A stretch of 64,000 nucleotides of DNA, from positions 1 to 64,000 of the forward strand of contig CAJMMT010000006.1 of NCBI GenBank assembly GCA_905214715.1, written 5' to 3'. Made by a program: the position numbers and the translations under genes. The notes under the pieces are model-generated. The model was not told the origin of the DNA. It searched no databases and worked only from the letters and a program-made list of their open reading frames with translations. The stretch comes from an uncultured bacterium. GTDB lineage: Bacteria; Bacteroidota; Bacteroidia; Bacteroidales; Muribaculaceae. Below are positions 26,597 to 35,400 of this stretch, one piece after another (position 1 is the first letter of the stretch; every line of letters starts with the position of its first letter).

Positions 26597-28282
26597 ATGG
26601 GCCGTTTTCGAAACTCAACTATATTCAGGATCGCAGGCATAATATGTCTGCTGTCGTTTATGGCATTTCCGTCAGTGGCGTTTGCCGCCAATGCGGGTTT
26701 GCCCGGAATCGACCTTGTATCGTTTTCCAATTCAGTGGCGTCGGAATCTCTCAAATCCCTGAATTCCCGCGCATGGAAATGCGTTCAGAAAGAACGCTAC
26801 GACTCCGCGGCGGCTTATTATTCGGTGGCGGCATCCCGCTATTCAGAGTCACTGAGCAGAGAGGATAAAAAACGATGTGCTGTCGCAAACATCAATCTCG
26901 GTTACGTTTGGCTGTCGTGGCGCATGAATGCCCCGGAAGCGTATCCTTTGCTTATGAGAGCGCGAAAGATTGCTCAGAAGGAAGGGTTTGACGACATCGA
27001 GTCGTATGTGCTGTCTAATCTCGGGCAGATTTATTTCGATTATAATAATTCCGCCAAAAGCACAAAACTTCATCGCGAGGCGCTGATGAGGATAATGGAA
27101 GCAGGCAAAGACCGCTATCTCGGACAGAACCTGATAGACTATGTATCTGCGGCTCTGACGTGTGATGATCTTGAAGGTCTGAAAAAAGATGTAAATAGAA
27201 TTGCGAGCTACCGCCTTTCCGAAGGAGTGGAATTATATGATTATTCGGGAAGTCTGATAAAAGCATTGGAATCGCTCGCCGACGGTAATGAAACCGCTGC
27301 GGCGGAAACCGTCGAAAATATAGGAAATAAGTTTGACCTGTCGGTTGAAAAGGACCGTTACCTATCGCTTCATTATCTGATATCCGGGCGTCTGTGGATG
27401 CTCGCCGGGAACTATGAAAGAGCCATGGGCAAATTGGACCTGATGGTTAAGACGGCATCCAAAGCCGGTTATGTAAATCTGATGGAGAAAGGTTATGCCT
27501 ATATGGTTGAATGCTGCCGCAAGTTAGGTCTTGAAGACATGATGCGTGCATACCAGAACTCCGCGGTTCATATACGAGACTCTCTTTTCAATGCCAGCCG
27601 TTTCGAACTCGTGAAGGATATGGAGATCGCGGACGAACTACGTTCGCTTCATGAAAACGTCAGACTCGCTTCCGAAAATGCGATGATGGAGAGACAGCGG
27701 ATGATATGGGTAGGCATTACCTGCGTCATACTTCTCATTGCGGTCGTTTTACTGCTTATATGGCATCGTCGGCTCAGTATGGCTTATAAGGAGATATTCA
27801 AAAGGAACATGGAGCTTTCAACCATGCGTCCTCAATATCCCGTTGTATCTTCAGATGGAGATTCGGATGTCATTGATGACAACGCGGATACCCCTGCCCC
27901 GGCTTCCGACAAAGTGGCTGACGACTATGACAAGCATACTGCAGCGGAAATCTTGCAAAGTGTACTTGATATCCTGGAAAGCAGTCGCGATATATTCGAC
28001 CCGGATTTTTCGGTCGACAAGCTTGCCGCAATCGTAGGGAAACGTCCGAAACAAGTCAGTCAGGCAATCAATGCGATTGCCGGAAAGAATTTCAATACGC
28101 TTCTCAGCGAATATCGCATCAGGGAAGCGTGTAGAATTCTTGCGGACCCCGAAAGTCTTCGCTCATCCACGATTGACAGTATAGCCGAAAGTGTGGGTTA
28201 TAAGTCGCGCACATATTTCAGCAAGGTGTTTAAAAATATCACCGGCCTGACACCGACACAGTTTTCAAAACAATCAAAATAA
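26597..28282 (+). CDS. Membrane-anchored TPR/AraC-type transcriptional regulator
   Basis: 561 residues: signal peptide or N-terminal membrane segment (1-31), a periplasmic helical region of TPR-like repeats (about 45-340), one strong transmembrane helix (about 369-390, WVGITCVILLIAVVLLLIW), a cytoplasmic linker and a C-terminal AraC/XylS HTH domain (about 471-561: DKLAAIVGKRPKQVSQAIN, then SIAESVGYKSRTYFSKVFKNITGLTPTQF). Such one-component sensors read a periplasmic signal and bind DNA near the membrane. The next gene, a secreted protein, starts 118 nt downstream under a promoter that overlaps a 24-bp palindrome, a possible target of this regulator. Codon usage looks less AT-ended than in neighbouring operons. 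Confidence 0.82.
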   Translation: MGRFRNSTIFRIAGIICLLSFMAFPSVAFAANAGLPGIDLVSFSNSVASESLKSLNSRAWKCVQKERYDSAAAYYSVAASRYSESLSREDKKRCAVANINLGYVWLSWRMNAPEAYPLLMRARKIAQKEGFDDIESYVLSNLGQIYFDYNNSAKSTKLHREALMRIMEAGKDRYLGQNLIDYVSAALTCDDLEGLKKDVNRIASYRLSEGVELYDYSGSLIKALESLADGNETAAAETVENIGNKFDLSVEKDRYLSLHYLISGRLWMLAGNYERAMGKLDLMVKTASKAGYVNLMEKGYAYMVECCRKLGLEDMMRAYQNSAVHIRDSLFNASRFELVKDMEIADELRSLHENVRLASENAMMERQRMIWVGITCVILLIAVVLLLIWHRRLSMAYKEIFKRNMELSTMRPQYPVVSSDGDSDVIDDNADTPAPASDKVADDYDKHTAAEILQSVLDILESSRDIFDPDFSVDKLAAIVGKRPKQVSQAINAIAGKNFNTLLSEYRIREACRILADPESLRSSTIDSIAESVGYKSRTYFSKVFKNITGLTPTQFSKQSK

Positions 28283-28296
28283 CGATTTATCAAGTT

Positions 28297-28304
28297 TACC
28301 TTTG
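28297..28304 (+). promoter_or_regulatory. -7 box of the secreted-protein gene
   Basis: TACCTTTG overlaps the left edge of the palindrome 28303-28326 by 2 nt. No clear -33 element is seen, consistent with an activator-dependent promoter (inference). Confidence 0.5.
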
Positions 28305-28326
28305 TCTGAAATCGCGATTTCAGACA
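28303..28326. promoter_or_regulatory. 24-bp perfect palindrome, probable operator
   Basis: Half-site TGTCTGAAATCG is followed directly by its exact complement, with no spacer. It covers the expected transcription start, 75 nt before the start codon at 28401 and 20 nt after the regulator's stop. This suits a dimeric DNA-binding protein or a hairpin at the 5' end of the mRNA. Confidence 0.6.
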
Positions 28327-28400
28327 TACTTGTCATGTTAAAATTTGTAATGCACAAATCTAAAAAGATAAATTTGCCACAAACCAAAAAATCTATTTTT

Positions 28401-30665
28401 ATGATGAGAAATTTACTTGCAACAATGTCGTTATGCGCATTATCGGCATTTTTGTCATCCCAGATGGAATGTATGGCATATGAACCAGCGGCCCCTGGAA
28501 ATCTGGAAGCAGAAGTCAGTGGCCTGGTAGTTGACTTGACATGGGAATGGGGCAATGCCGGACAATGCACGATGTCCGAGAGTTTCGAAAGCGAAGAATT
28601 CCCACCGGCAGGCTGGGAGGTGAAAAATCATTTCAGCTATGATGAATTCGGCAACTGGATGCCATATGATTTCAGCGAAGAAGAACCTGAAATGCGGCTG
28701 TGTCATGACGGCGTGAAGAGCGCTTTGCTTATGATCGGCGCGGGCGATGAAGAAAATCCCACGACCTTGCATCAGGACGAATGGCTGATCATGCGCCCCG
28801 GAAATGGAGCGGTTTATATGGATTTCTGGTATTTCCTTCACCCGGAACTGCTTGATGTCGGTGCCTATCAGGATTTCCCGGATCATTACTATGTAGAAGT
28901 CAGCTATGACAACGGCGAATCCTGGGAAGAACTATGGGATGGCAGATGGGACATGGGAAATTTCGAGGGAATGCAGCAGGCATCCCTGTTCCTCGGTTCG
29001 GAAGCCGATGAGAATACGCTCGTAGCATTCCATGCCGTGAGCGCCGAAGAGGAATCACTTTATTTCCTCTGGGCCGTGGACGATATACAATTCTACACAG
29101 CAGAAGAGGCTGCCGCCAGAAACCTGACCGTAAGCGCACAGCATAAGACCGCTCCTATGAGCGACGCTCTTTCCGGGTTACCTCTTTACCGCCAGTTCAC
29201 CCCCGGACCTGGCACTGTGAAAAAAATGGCTCCGTTTGAAGAATGGCTCAATAACGGAAACACCACCTACCGTGTTTATCTTGACGGCGAAGTACTCACA
29301 AGTTATCTGAAGGCACGTCATTTTACCGACTATTCTTCAAAATCAGCCGGCACACATACTTATAGTGTCGTGGCATGGTCAGAGGCTACGGAGGAGGAAT
29401 TCGAAGAAGCCACGGTCGATGTGGAAATCTCTGAATTCACTTTCGCAGCACCGCGTAATCTTGAAGTCAGTGTAACAGCTCAAGACAATGGCAGATATAT
29501 TATACAGGGCACATGGGATGCTCCTGAAGGCGATCTTACGCCCGCGACTTATCAGGTATACATAAACGGCAAGAGCATAGGCTGGATTGATTCGACCGAA
29601 GAACTTTCCGTAGGTCAGAGCGGTCTATACAAGGGAGTTTATAAATTCGAGGTAGAGGCATCCTATCAATATCCGGAAGGGACCTCCCAAAGGATCTCCA
29701 AGACAGTGTTCCCAGGCACATTACCCACTCCGGTAGATCTCTCGCTCTCAAAACAGGGTGATAACGTAGAACTGACCTGGACATCACAGGAAAGCGATGT
29801 TGAGAAAGCAGCTTATTTCACCGTTTATCGCGGTGATAAACTCATTGCCGGGGAGGTTAAAGATACCCGATTCGTAGACGAAAACACACCCGAGGGGTCC
29901 TATACCTACCATGTACATTCCGTATATGCCGACGGTTCGGTTTCACTTCCTGCCACCGTATCTTACGTCAAAGGAGAGGAATCCGCATGGCAGCTTCCCA
30001 TAAGCGAGAACTTCACCAACGGTCACCTTCCCGCCGGATGGAAAGTGGAACTGTCTGACCCGTATAACAGAGTCAAAGAAATGTATTCATGGCGTTTCGA
30101 CAATTGGTTTGACAATGAAGTTCCTGCGGAATTCGGATTCTCCGATGGATTCGCTTCTGTAGATGGAGTTGCCGCAGGAATGAACAGACTTGAAAGCTTT
30201 GTCTATTCACCTGAAATCGAACTGTCTGCCGATGCCAATCCGGTATTGAAATTCTCAAAGTATTTCATCGAGTACACCCCGGGGCCTTCCGGCCCGGCCG
30301 GATTCATGCTGGCTGTGGCTATTGCCGGTCCGGAACCGGATTTCAAGCCATTGGCAGACTTGTGCGAAGCTGAAAACGGTGAGGTTAAGATCTCTCTTGA
30401 CGAATATAAAGGAAAGAATATCGTTTTGAGATGGGGATTTATTGCCAGAAATTCCGGTTTCGCGGCATTTGACAATGTTCGTATCACCGACGGTGAATCG
30501 GGCGTAGCCACAGTAATGGCCGAAAATGAAGCATTCGACATCTTCACTATCGATGGCAATGTTGCAGCCCGGAAGATTTCAAAATCGGCTCTTGAGAATC
30601 TTCCATCAGGAATTTACATCATGCGCGACGCCAAAGGCAACGCCACAAAGTTTGTGAAGGATTAA
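28401..30665 (+). CDS. Secreted choice-of-anchor J/Fn3 protein with T9SS-like C-terminal tail
   Basis: 754 residues from the ATG at 28401 (MMRNLLATMSLCALSAF), with a signal peptide ending near CMAYEP. Domains: a MAM-like choice-of-anchor J jelly-roll (about 50-235, TMSESFESEEFPPAGWEV), Fn3-like domains (about 265-345, 350-440, 441-525), a second choice-of-anchor domain (about 530-695, ISENFTNGHLPAGWKV) and a C-terminal segment of about 55 residues (AFDIFTIDGNVAARK, LPSGIYIMRD) matching the T9SS type A sorting-domain pattern. It is probably exported across the outer membrane by T9SS; PorQ is encoded in this window. It is likely regulated by the adjacent AraC-type sensor. The ligand is unknown. 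Confidence 0.75.
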   Translation: MMRNLLATMSLCALSAFLSSQMECMAYEPAAPGNLEAEVSGLVVDLTWEWGNAGQCTMSESFESEEFPPAGWEVKNHFSYDEFGNWMPYDFSEEEPEMRLCHDGVKSALLMIGAGDEENPTTLHQDEWLIMRPGNGAVYMDFWYFLHPELLDVGAYQDFPDHYYVEVSYDNGESWEELWDGRWDMGNFEGMQQASLFLGSEADENTLVAFHAVSAEEESLYFLWAVDDIQFYTAEEAAARNLTVSAQHKTAPMSDALSGLPLYRQFTPGPGTVKKMAPFEEWLNNGNTTYRVYLDGEVLTSYLKARHFTDYSSKSAGTHTYSVVAWSEATEEEFEEATVDVEISEFTFAAPRNLEVSVTAQDNGRYIIQGTWDAPEGDLTPATYQVYINGKSIGWIDSTEELSVGQSGLYKGVYKFEVEASYQYPEGTSQRISKTVFPGTLPTPVDLSLSKQGDNVELTWTSQESDVEKAAYFTVYRGDKLIAGEVKDTRFVDENTPEGSYTYHVHSVYADGSVSLPATVSYVKGEESAWQLPISENFTNGHLPAGWKVELSDPYNRVKEMYSWRFDNWFDNEVPAEFGFSDGFASVDGVAAGMNRLESFVYSPEIELSADANPVLKFSKYFIEYTPGPSGPAGFMLAVAIAGPEPDFKPLADLCEAENGEVKISLDEYKGKNIVLRWGFIARNSGFAAFDNVRITDGESGVATVMAENEAFDIFTIDGNVAARKISKSALENLPSGIYIMRDAKGNATKFVKD

Positions 30666-30685
30666 ACTGAAATAACTATAGTCTC

Positions 30686-30715
30686 AGCGGGGCTGCGCGG
30701 TTGCGTGGCCCCGCT
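30686..30715 (+). terminator. Hairpin after the secreted-protein gene
   Basis: AGCGGGGC (30686-30693) pairs with GCCCCGCT (30708-30715), followed by TGGTGTTTTA, 20 nt after the stop codon. Confidence 0.6.
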
Positions 30716-30892
30716 TGGTGTTTTACAGCAGTAGGAAAACAGCATCGGGAACTATTATAAATGATTGAATTTGCATTAACATAGATATGAACCTTTACCG
30801 TAGTCCAAGTGTTAAAGTATCAAAAATAACAAGTGGCATTTCAAGAGCTGTCGGTTTCCGGCAACTCACGGAATCATCAAAAGGACAAGGTT

Positions 30893-31153
30893 ATGAATAC
30901 AAAAGAACGACACATCAAAGAAAATGAAAAAACAGAACGTCGGGAAGAAGAGCTCCGTCGTAATGAAAGCCCCAATTCCGACCTTATTTCAGAAAGTCTT
31001 ATGGCAGAAGGGAAAATGCGCAAACGTCGCGACACACAACGTATAAACCGGCTATGGCTATGGTTAGGAGTTATCGTACTCGTGTTTATATTGCTGTTCT
31101 GGCTATTCGCGATCGGGACCTTCGGCGATCTCGCCAACTGGTTCAACGGATAA
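30893..31153 (+). CDS. Small single-pass membrane protein, unknown
   Basis: 86 residues from the ATG at 30893 (an upstream in-frame GTG is less likely). The first 55 residues are highly charged (Lys/Arg/Glu) and predicted helical or coiled. A single transmembrane helix covers about 56-78 (LWLWLGVIVLVFILLFWLFAI), and a short end GDLANWFNG follows. I do not recognise a family. It is alone between two hairpin terminators (30686-30715 and 31202-31250). Confidence 0.55.
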   Translation: MNTKERHIKENEKTERREEELRRNESPNSDLISESLMAEGKMRKRRDTQRINRLWLWLGVIVLVFILLFWLFAIGTFGDLANWFNG

Positions 31154-31201
31154 CCATACCGCACCACAATACCACATTACCCCTATACAAAGATAGCAAA
31201 G

Positions 31202-31250
31202 CATAACACAATAGCGCCGAGGTCTGAGGTCTCGGCGCTATTGTGTTATG
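31202..31250 (+). terminator. Strong 20-bp hairpin terminator
   Basis: A perfect 20-bp stem (31202-31221 with 31231-31250; GC core TAGCGCCGAG) with a 9-nt loop, 48 nt after the small membrane-protein gene. No T-run follows. Confidence 0.75.
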
Positions 31251-31277
31251 AGGTTCGTTATAAGATGGAAATGTAAT

Positions 31278-31311
31278 AACTTGCACAGATGCAAAAGTTT
31301 TGTTAAATTTG
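31278..31311 (+). promoter_or_regulatory. Promoter of rpsO
   Basis: AACTTGCACAG at 31278-31288 contains the -33 TTG; TAAATTTG at 31304-31311 is the -7 box (20 nt between). The same 11-mer at the same distance precedes efp (56581). The leader to the ATG at 31476 is about 160 nt, room for S15 autoregulation, but no known leader motif was recognised. Confidence 0.65.
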
Positions 31312-31475
31312 CGGAGTTTTTCGGCAAAGGGGCCGCGGGCTTCGCGCGAAATGTCTGCAACGGCATTGGCAAGAACGGCAGTGTGAGGCCGCTGCCCGGA
31401 GTTCCCTTTATAGAAAAGCCCCATTATTTATTAACCGTGAATCCTTAAACCGATTCACATAATCACACCAACGCA

Positions 31476-31751
31476 ATGCATCTTTCAACTGAAGAAAAGC
31501 AGGAAATTTTCGAGAAGTACGGTCAGGGCAAAAACGATACCGGCAGCCCCGAATCTCAGATCGCTCTTTTCTCAATCCGTATCAAACACCTCACAGAGCA
31601 CCTCAAGGATAACCACAAAGACTTCGTTACCGCACGCTCTCTGAAAGCTCTCGTAGGTCAGCGTCGTCGTCTGCTCGACTACCTGATTCGCAAAGACATA
31701 AACCGCTACCGCGCCATCATCGCCAAGAAAGAGCTCGGTATCCGCAAATAA
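31476..31751 (+). CDS. rpsO: Ribosomal protein S15
   Basis: 30S subunit protein that binds 16S rRNA helices 20-22 early in assembly. The 91-residue product has the S15 signature (NDTGSPESQIALFSIRIKHLTEHLK and then RSLKALVGQRRRLLDYL, split over two helices). It lies between a promoter at 31278-31311 and a terminator at 31786-31818, so it is monocistronic. S15 represses its own translation in several bacteria; the long leader here permits that but does not prove it. Confidence 0.96.
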   Translation: MHLSTEEKQEIFEKYGQGKNDTGSPESQIALFSIRIKHLTEHLKDNHKDFVTARSLKALVGQRRRLLDYLIRKDINRYRAIIAKKELGIRK

Positions 31752-31785
31752 TACAAGGCACAGCAGACCCTTGTCGATAGCCCCG

Positions 31786-31818
31786 GAGGTGATACCTTCG
31801 GGGCTATCTGTTTACGGG
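31786..31818 (+). terminator. Terminator after rpsO
   Basis: GATAGCCCCG (31786-31795) pairs with CGGGGCTATC (31809-31818), and the stem continues through one G-T wobble to a 3-nt loop. It is followed by TGTTTACGG. Confidence 0.75.
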
Positions 31819-31985
31819 AAAATAAGTAGCACTTTTTCACACACAAGAAACGGGGAACGCGGCAAATAAAACCATTCAAAGACAAAATTGAGAAAACATC
31901 AAACCATATTTAAATCTTTTTGTTTTCTTTACAGAAATTTATCTTTCCGGCGTGATTATGCCGTATATAAAAAAACCGACCATCA

Positions 31986-32402
31986 ATGCAATTTGTAAAA
32001 CGACTCCATCTTATACTCAATAAAATCCCGAAATGGGGACTGACTGCCTTGTGCGCAGCCGCGATATGCTGGCTTACCTTGGCTCCTCATCCGTTGGGAG
32101 ACACCGAGATTCCGCTTTTCCCGGGAGCCGACAAGATATGCCACTCCATAATGTTCGGCGGTCTTACATGGTGCATTCTTCTTGACTGGCAACGCTGGAA
32201 TTGGAAGATTCCCTGCAAGACAGAATATATAACAGCCATAGCTGCATCGGCTCTCTTCGGTATTGCAACCGAATGGCTACAAGGGACAACCAGGATGGGA
32301 CGCAGTTACGATAGTCTCGACTTTTACGCGGATGCCATGGGAGCGTTATTCTTCGGGTTGATTTACATCCCCATAGCCAAATGGCTCGGGAAAGCAGATT
32401 AA
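31986..32402 (+). CDS. VanZ-like membrane protein
   Basis: 138 residues with four hydrophobic helices (about 15-35, 50-68, 78-95, 115-132). The pattern WLTLAPHPLG, then FPGADKICHSIMFGGLTW and DFYADAMGALFFG matches the VanZ family (PF04892 type), small membrane proteins of unclear function named after a teicoplanin-resistance gene; a resistance role should not be assumed. It is 30 nt upstream of tamB. Confidence 0.75.
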   Translation: MQFVKRLHLILNKIPKWGLTALCAAAICWLTLAPHPLGDTEIPLFPGADKICHSIMFGGLTWCILLDWQRWNWKIPCKTEYITAIAASALFGIATEWLQGTTRMGRSYDSLDFYADAMGALFFGLIYIPIAKWLGKAD

Positions 32403-32432
32403 AGTAAGAGCGATTCAACAGAAATTGAAACA

Positions 32433-35400
32433 ATGGCAAAGGATTCCACACCAACCAAAGATACATCAAAGGGGAACACCCAAGCGTCGTTAAATTCCAA
32501 CAACGCAGCCTCCACACGTAAAAAGAAGCGTGGCGGATGGTGGCGCATTCCTTTGCGTGTAATAGGAATCCTGCTGCTTGTAATCATCTTGATTCCGGTA
32601 GCGCTATACATACCGCCTGTACAGACGGCGGTTAAAGATCTCGCATGCTCGATTGTAGGCAAATCTACCGGCATGCATATGGAGATAGGGAAGTTCCGTT
32701 TAAAATTCCCCCTTGATATTCAGCTCGATGACGTAAAGATAATTCCTTCCCCGGGCGATACGATGGTGCAGGCACGTTCGCTCATAGCCGATGTGAAACT
32801 GCTGCCGTTGCTCAGGATGGACGTCAAGATAAACCGACTACAGCTGCAACAGGGACGACTGAGAATATTGTCGGCAGACTCATCGATGGATATGCGTATA
32901 AGAGCCGGCCTTCTCGAGGTAGAGGGAGGGTCGTCAGCAAACATCCGCACCGGTACCATCAATCTTCACAACGCACTGCTTAAAGACGGAGACATAAGGC
33001 TGTCGATGGATGTCTGGAAGAAAAAGCCGCAACCTGCCGACACTACCTCCACCCCATTCGTAATCAATGCCGACCGTCTTCATATAGACAACTTCCGGTT
33101 TGCGATGGAAATGCTGCCTACAATCGACACACTGAGGTTGACAAGCAAAAAACTCGATATAGGAGGCGCATGCATAAACCTTGCCACCGGCAACATTCAC
33201 GCCAAACTACTCAGCGCCGACGAAGGCGATTTCGCCTTTCTTACCCCTACCCCTGAATATGTAAAAACCCACCCCGCACCTGTAGACACTACGGCACAGG
33301 AACCATCGGCTCCCATGGTGATAGCGGCCGACAGCATCGCATTGAACAGTTTCAAGGTATTATACGCCATGACGGGTGCCAAGCCGGTTCCCGGTTTCGA
33401 TCCATCGTATATATCACTGGTCGGCCTGAACGTAGCCCTGAAGAATTTCCGTAACGAAGCCACCGACATATCCGCGCCTATAACCCGTCTTGAGGGACGC
33501 GAAAGATCCGGCCTCACCATTACATCCGGAAGCGGGACTTTCTCCATGGACTCTACCGGCATGAATCTACAGGGATTGAAGGTACGCACCCCTTTCTCGC
33601 GTCTTGACGTATCGGCCCTGATACCGAATGCCCTTATGAGCATGGAGCCTCAGGCCAAAGTGGATGTAAGCGCAGATGTATCGGTAGGTATGCCTGATAT
33701 AAACGCTTTCATGCCAACACTGCGCCAATATACCTCGGCATTGGCCGGATCTCCGCTCAACGCGAAGTTACGGGCCACAGGCGAGCTCGGCAACGTATCT
33801 GTACCACGTCTTGACTTGGATATACCCGGAATCTTGAGCTTGCGGGCTTCAGGAAAGGCAAGAAATGTCCTTGACATTAAGAAACTGATAGCGGACCTTT
33901 CATTTGACGGCACGCTATCCCGACCTTCCACTGTTGAAAAACTGGCCGGACCACTCGGTTTCAACCTTCCACCTCTCAGACTTAATGGAAAAGCATCAGC
34001 CAATTACCAGACTTACGGCGCCGATTTCTCGCTTACTTCACCCGAAGGCGACATTGCCGGCAACGGCAGCGTAGGTATTACATCGGAACGCTATCACGCA
34101 GACTTGAATGTAAGGGACCTCAACGTAGAGGCCTTCATGAAGGACCTTGGCATAGGATATGTAACAGCCTCGGTGAAAGCCGAGGGGGCAGGATTCAATC
34201 CGGAAGTGCCTTCGGCACGAACCGATATTCACCTTTTAGTTGATGAAATATATTACAATCATCAACAGCTTAAAGACATCCGTGCAGACATAGCACTGCT
34301 TGACGGGGTATACACACTGGATCTGACCTCAAACAACAAAGCACTCGACGGTGTAGTCAGCGGACGTGGGACTATCGGTAAAGACCTGTATACTTTCGAC
34401 ATTGATGCCGACCTCCGACAACTTGACCTTATGGCATTGGGACTATCGGAAACAGCCAGCGACGGAGCGGCGATACTGCGCCTTAAAGGGAACGCCTCTC
34501 CGGCAGCTTGGAATTATGACGCACATCTCGCGCTGCAATCCCTTGACTGGCGTATGCCGGAAACCCGCTACCGTCTGCCGGCGATAACCGCCGACTTCTT
34601 CAGCGACGCCATGTCGACACGCGCCCATCTGGTTTCTGACGGCACCGACATCACTTTCACCTCCCCGTGGGGACTAAAATCACTTATCGATTCGATTAGC
34701 GCGGCTACATCCGGACTGCCAGAACAGATAGCCCGCCGCAATGTGGATATAGAGACACTTGAAGATAAGCTGCCTCCTTTCACTCTTACAGCCAATGCCT
34801 CGGGACGAGGGCTGCTGTCGCACGTACTTGCCCCGGGGGGCATGAGCATAGATACATTATATGCCGTCTTCAGGAAAGACTCGATAATAAACGGGAACCT
34901 TAATGTAGCGAAACTCAACACCGGGTCTATGACACTGGACAATATCAACCTCAATTTTGCCCAACGTGAAAGACTCATAGACTATAAGATACAGGTAACC
35001 AACGGACCTGGAGAGATGTCGGAATTCGCTGATGTGAATCTATCGGGATACATAGGCAACAACCGACTGTCGGCGTACCTGAACCAACGCAACATAAAAG
35101 GAGAGCAGGGATACCGCATAGGTCTCACCGCGGCTCTTGCCGACAGTACCGTATCTTTGCACTTCACTCCGCTTAAAGCCACGATTGCCTACATGCCGTG
35201 GAAATTCAATCTTGACAACCATCTGGATTATACCCTTACCACACATACGATATCAGCAAATCTGGAGGCAAGCTCCGCTGAAAGCAGCGTGCTACTGAAA
35301 ACCGTAGATTCAGCCGACGGTAACGGGACAGACCTTCACCTGAACATAAAGCAACTTAAACTTCAGGATTTCCTGAAAATGAGCGTTACGGCTCCACCTC

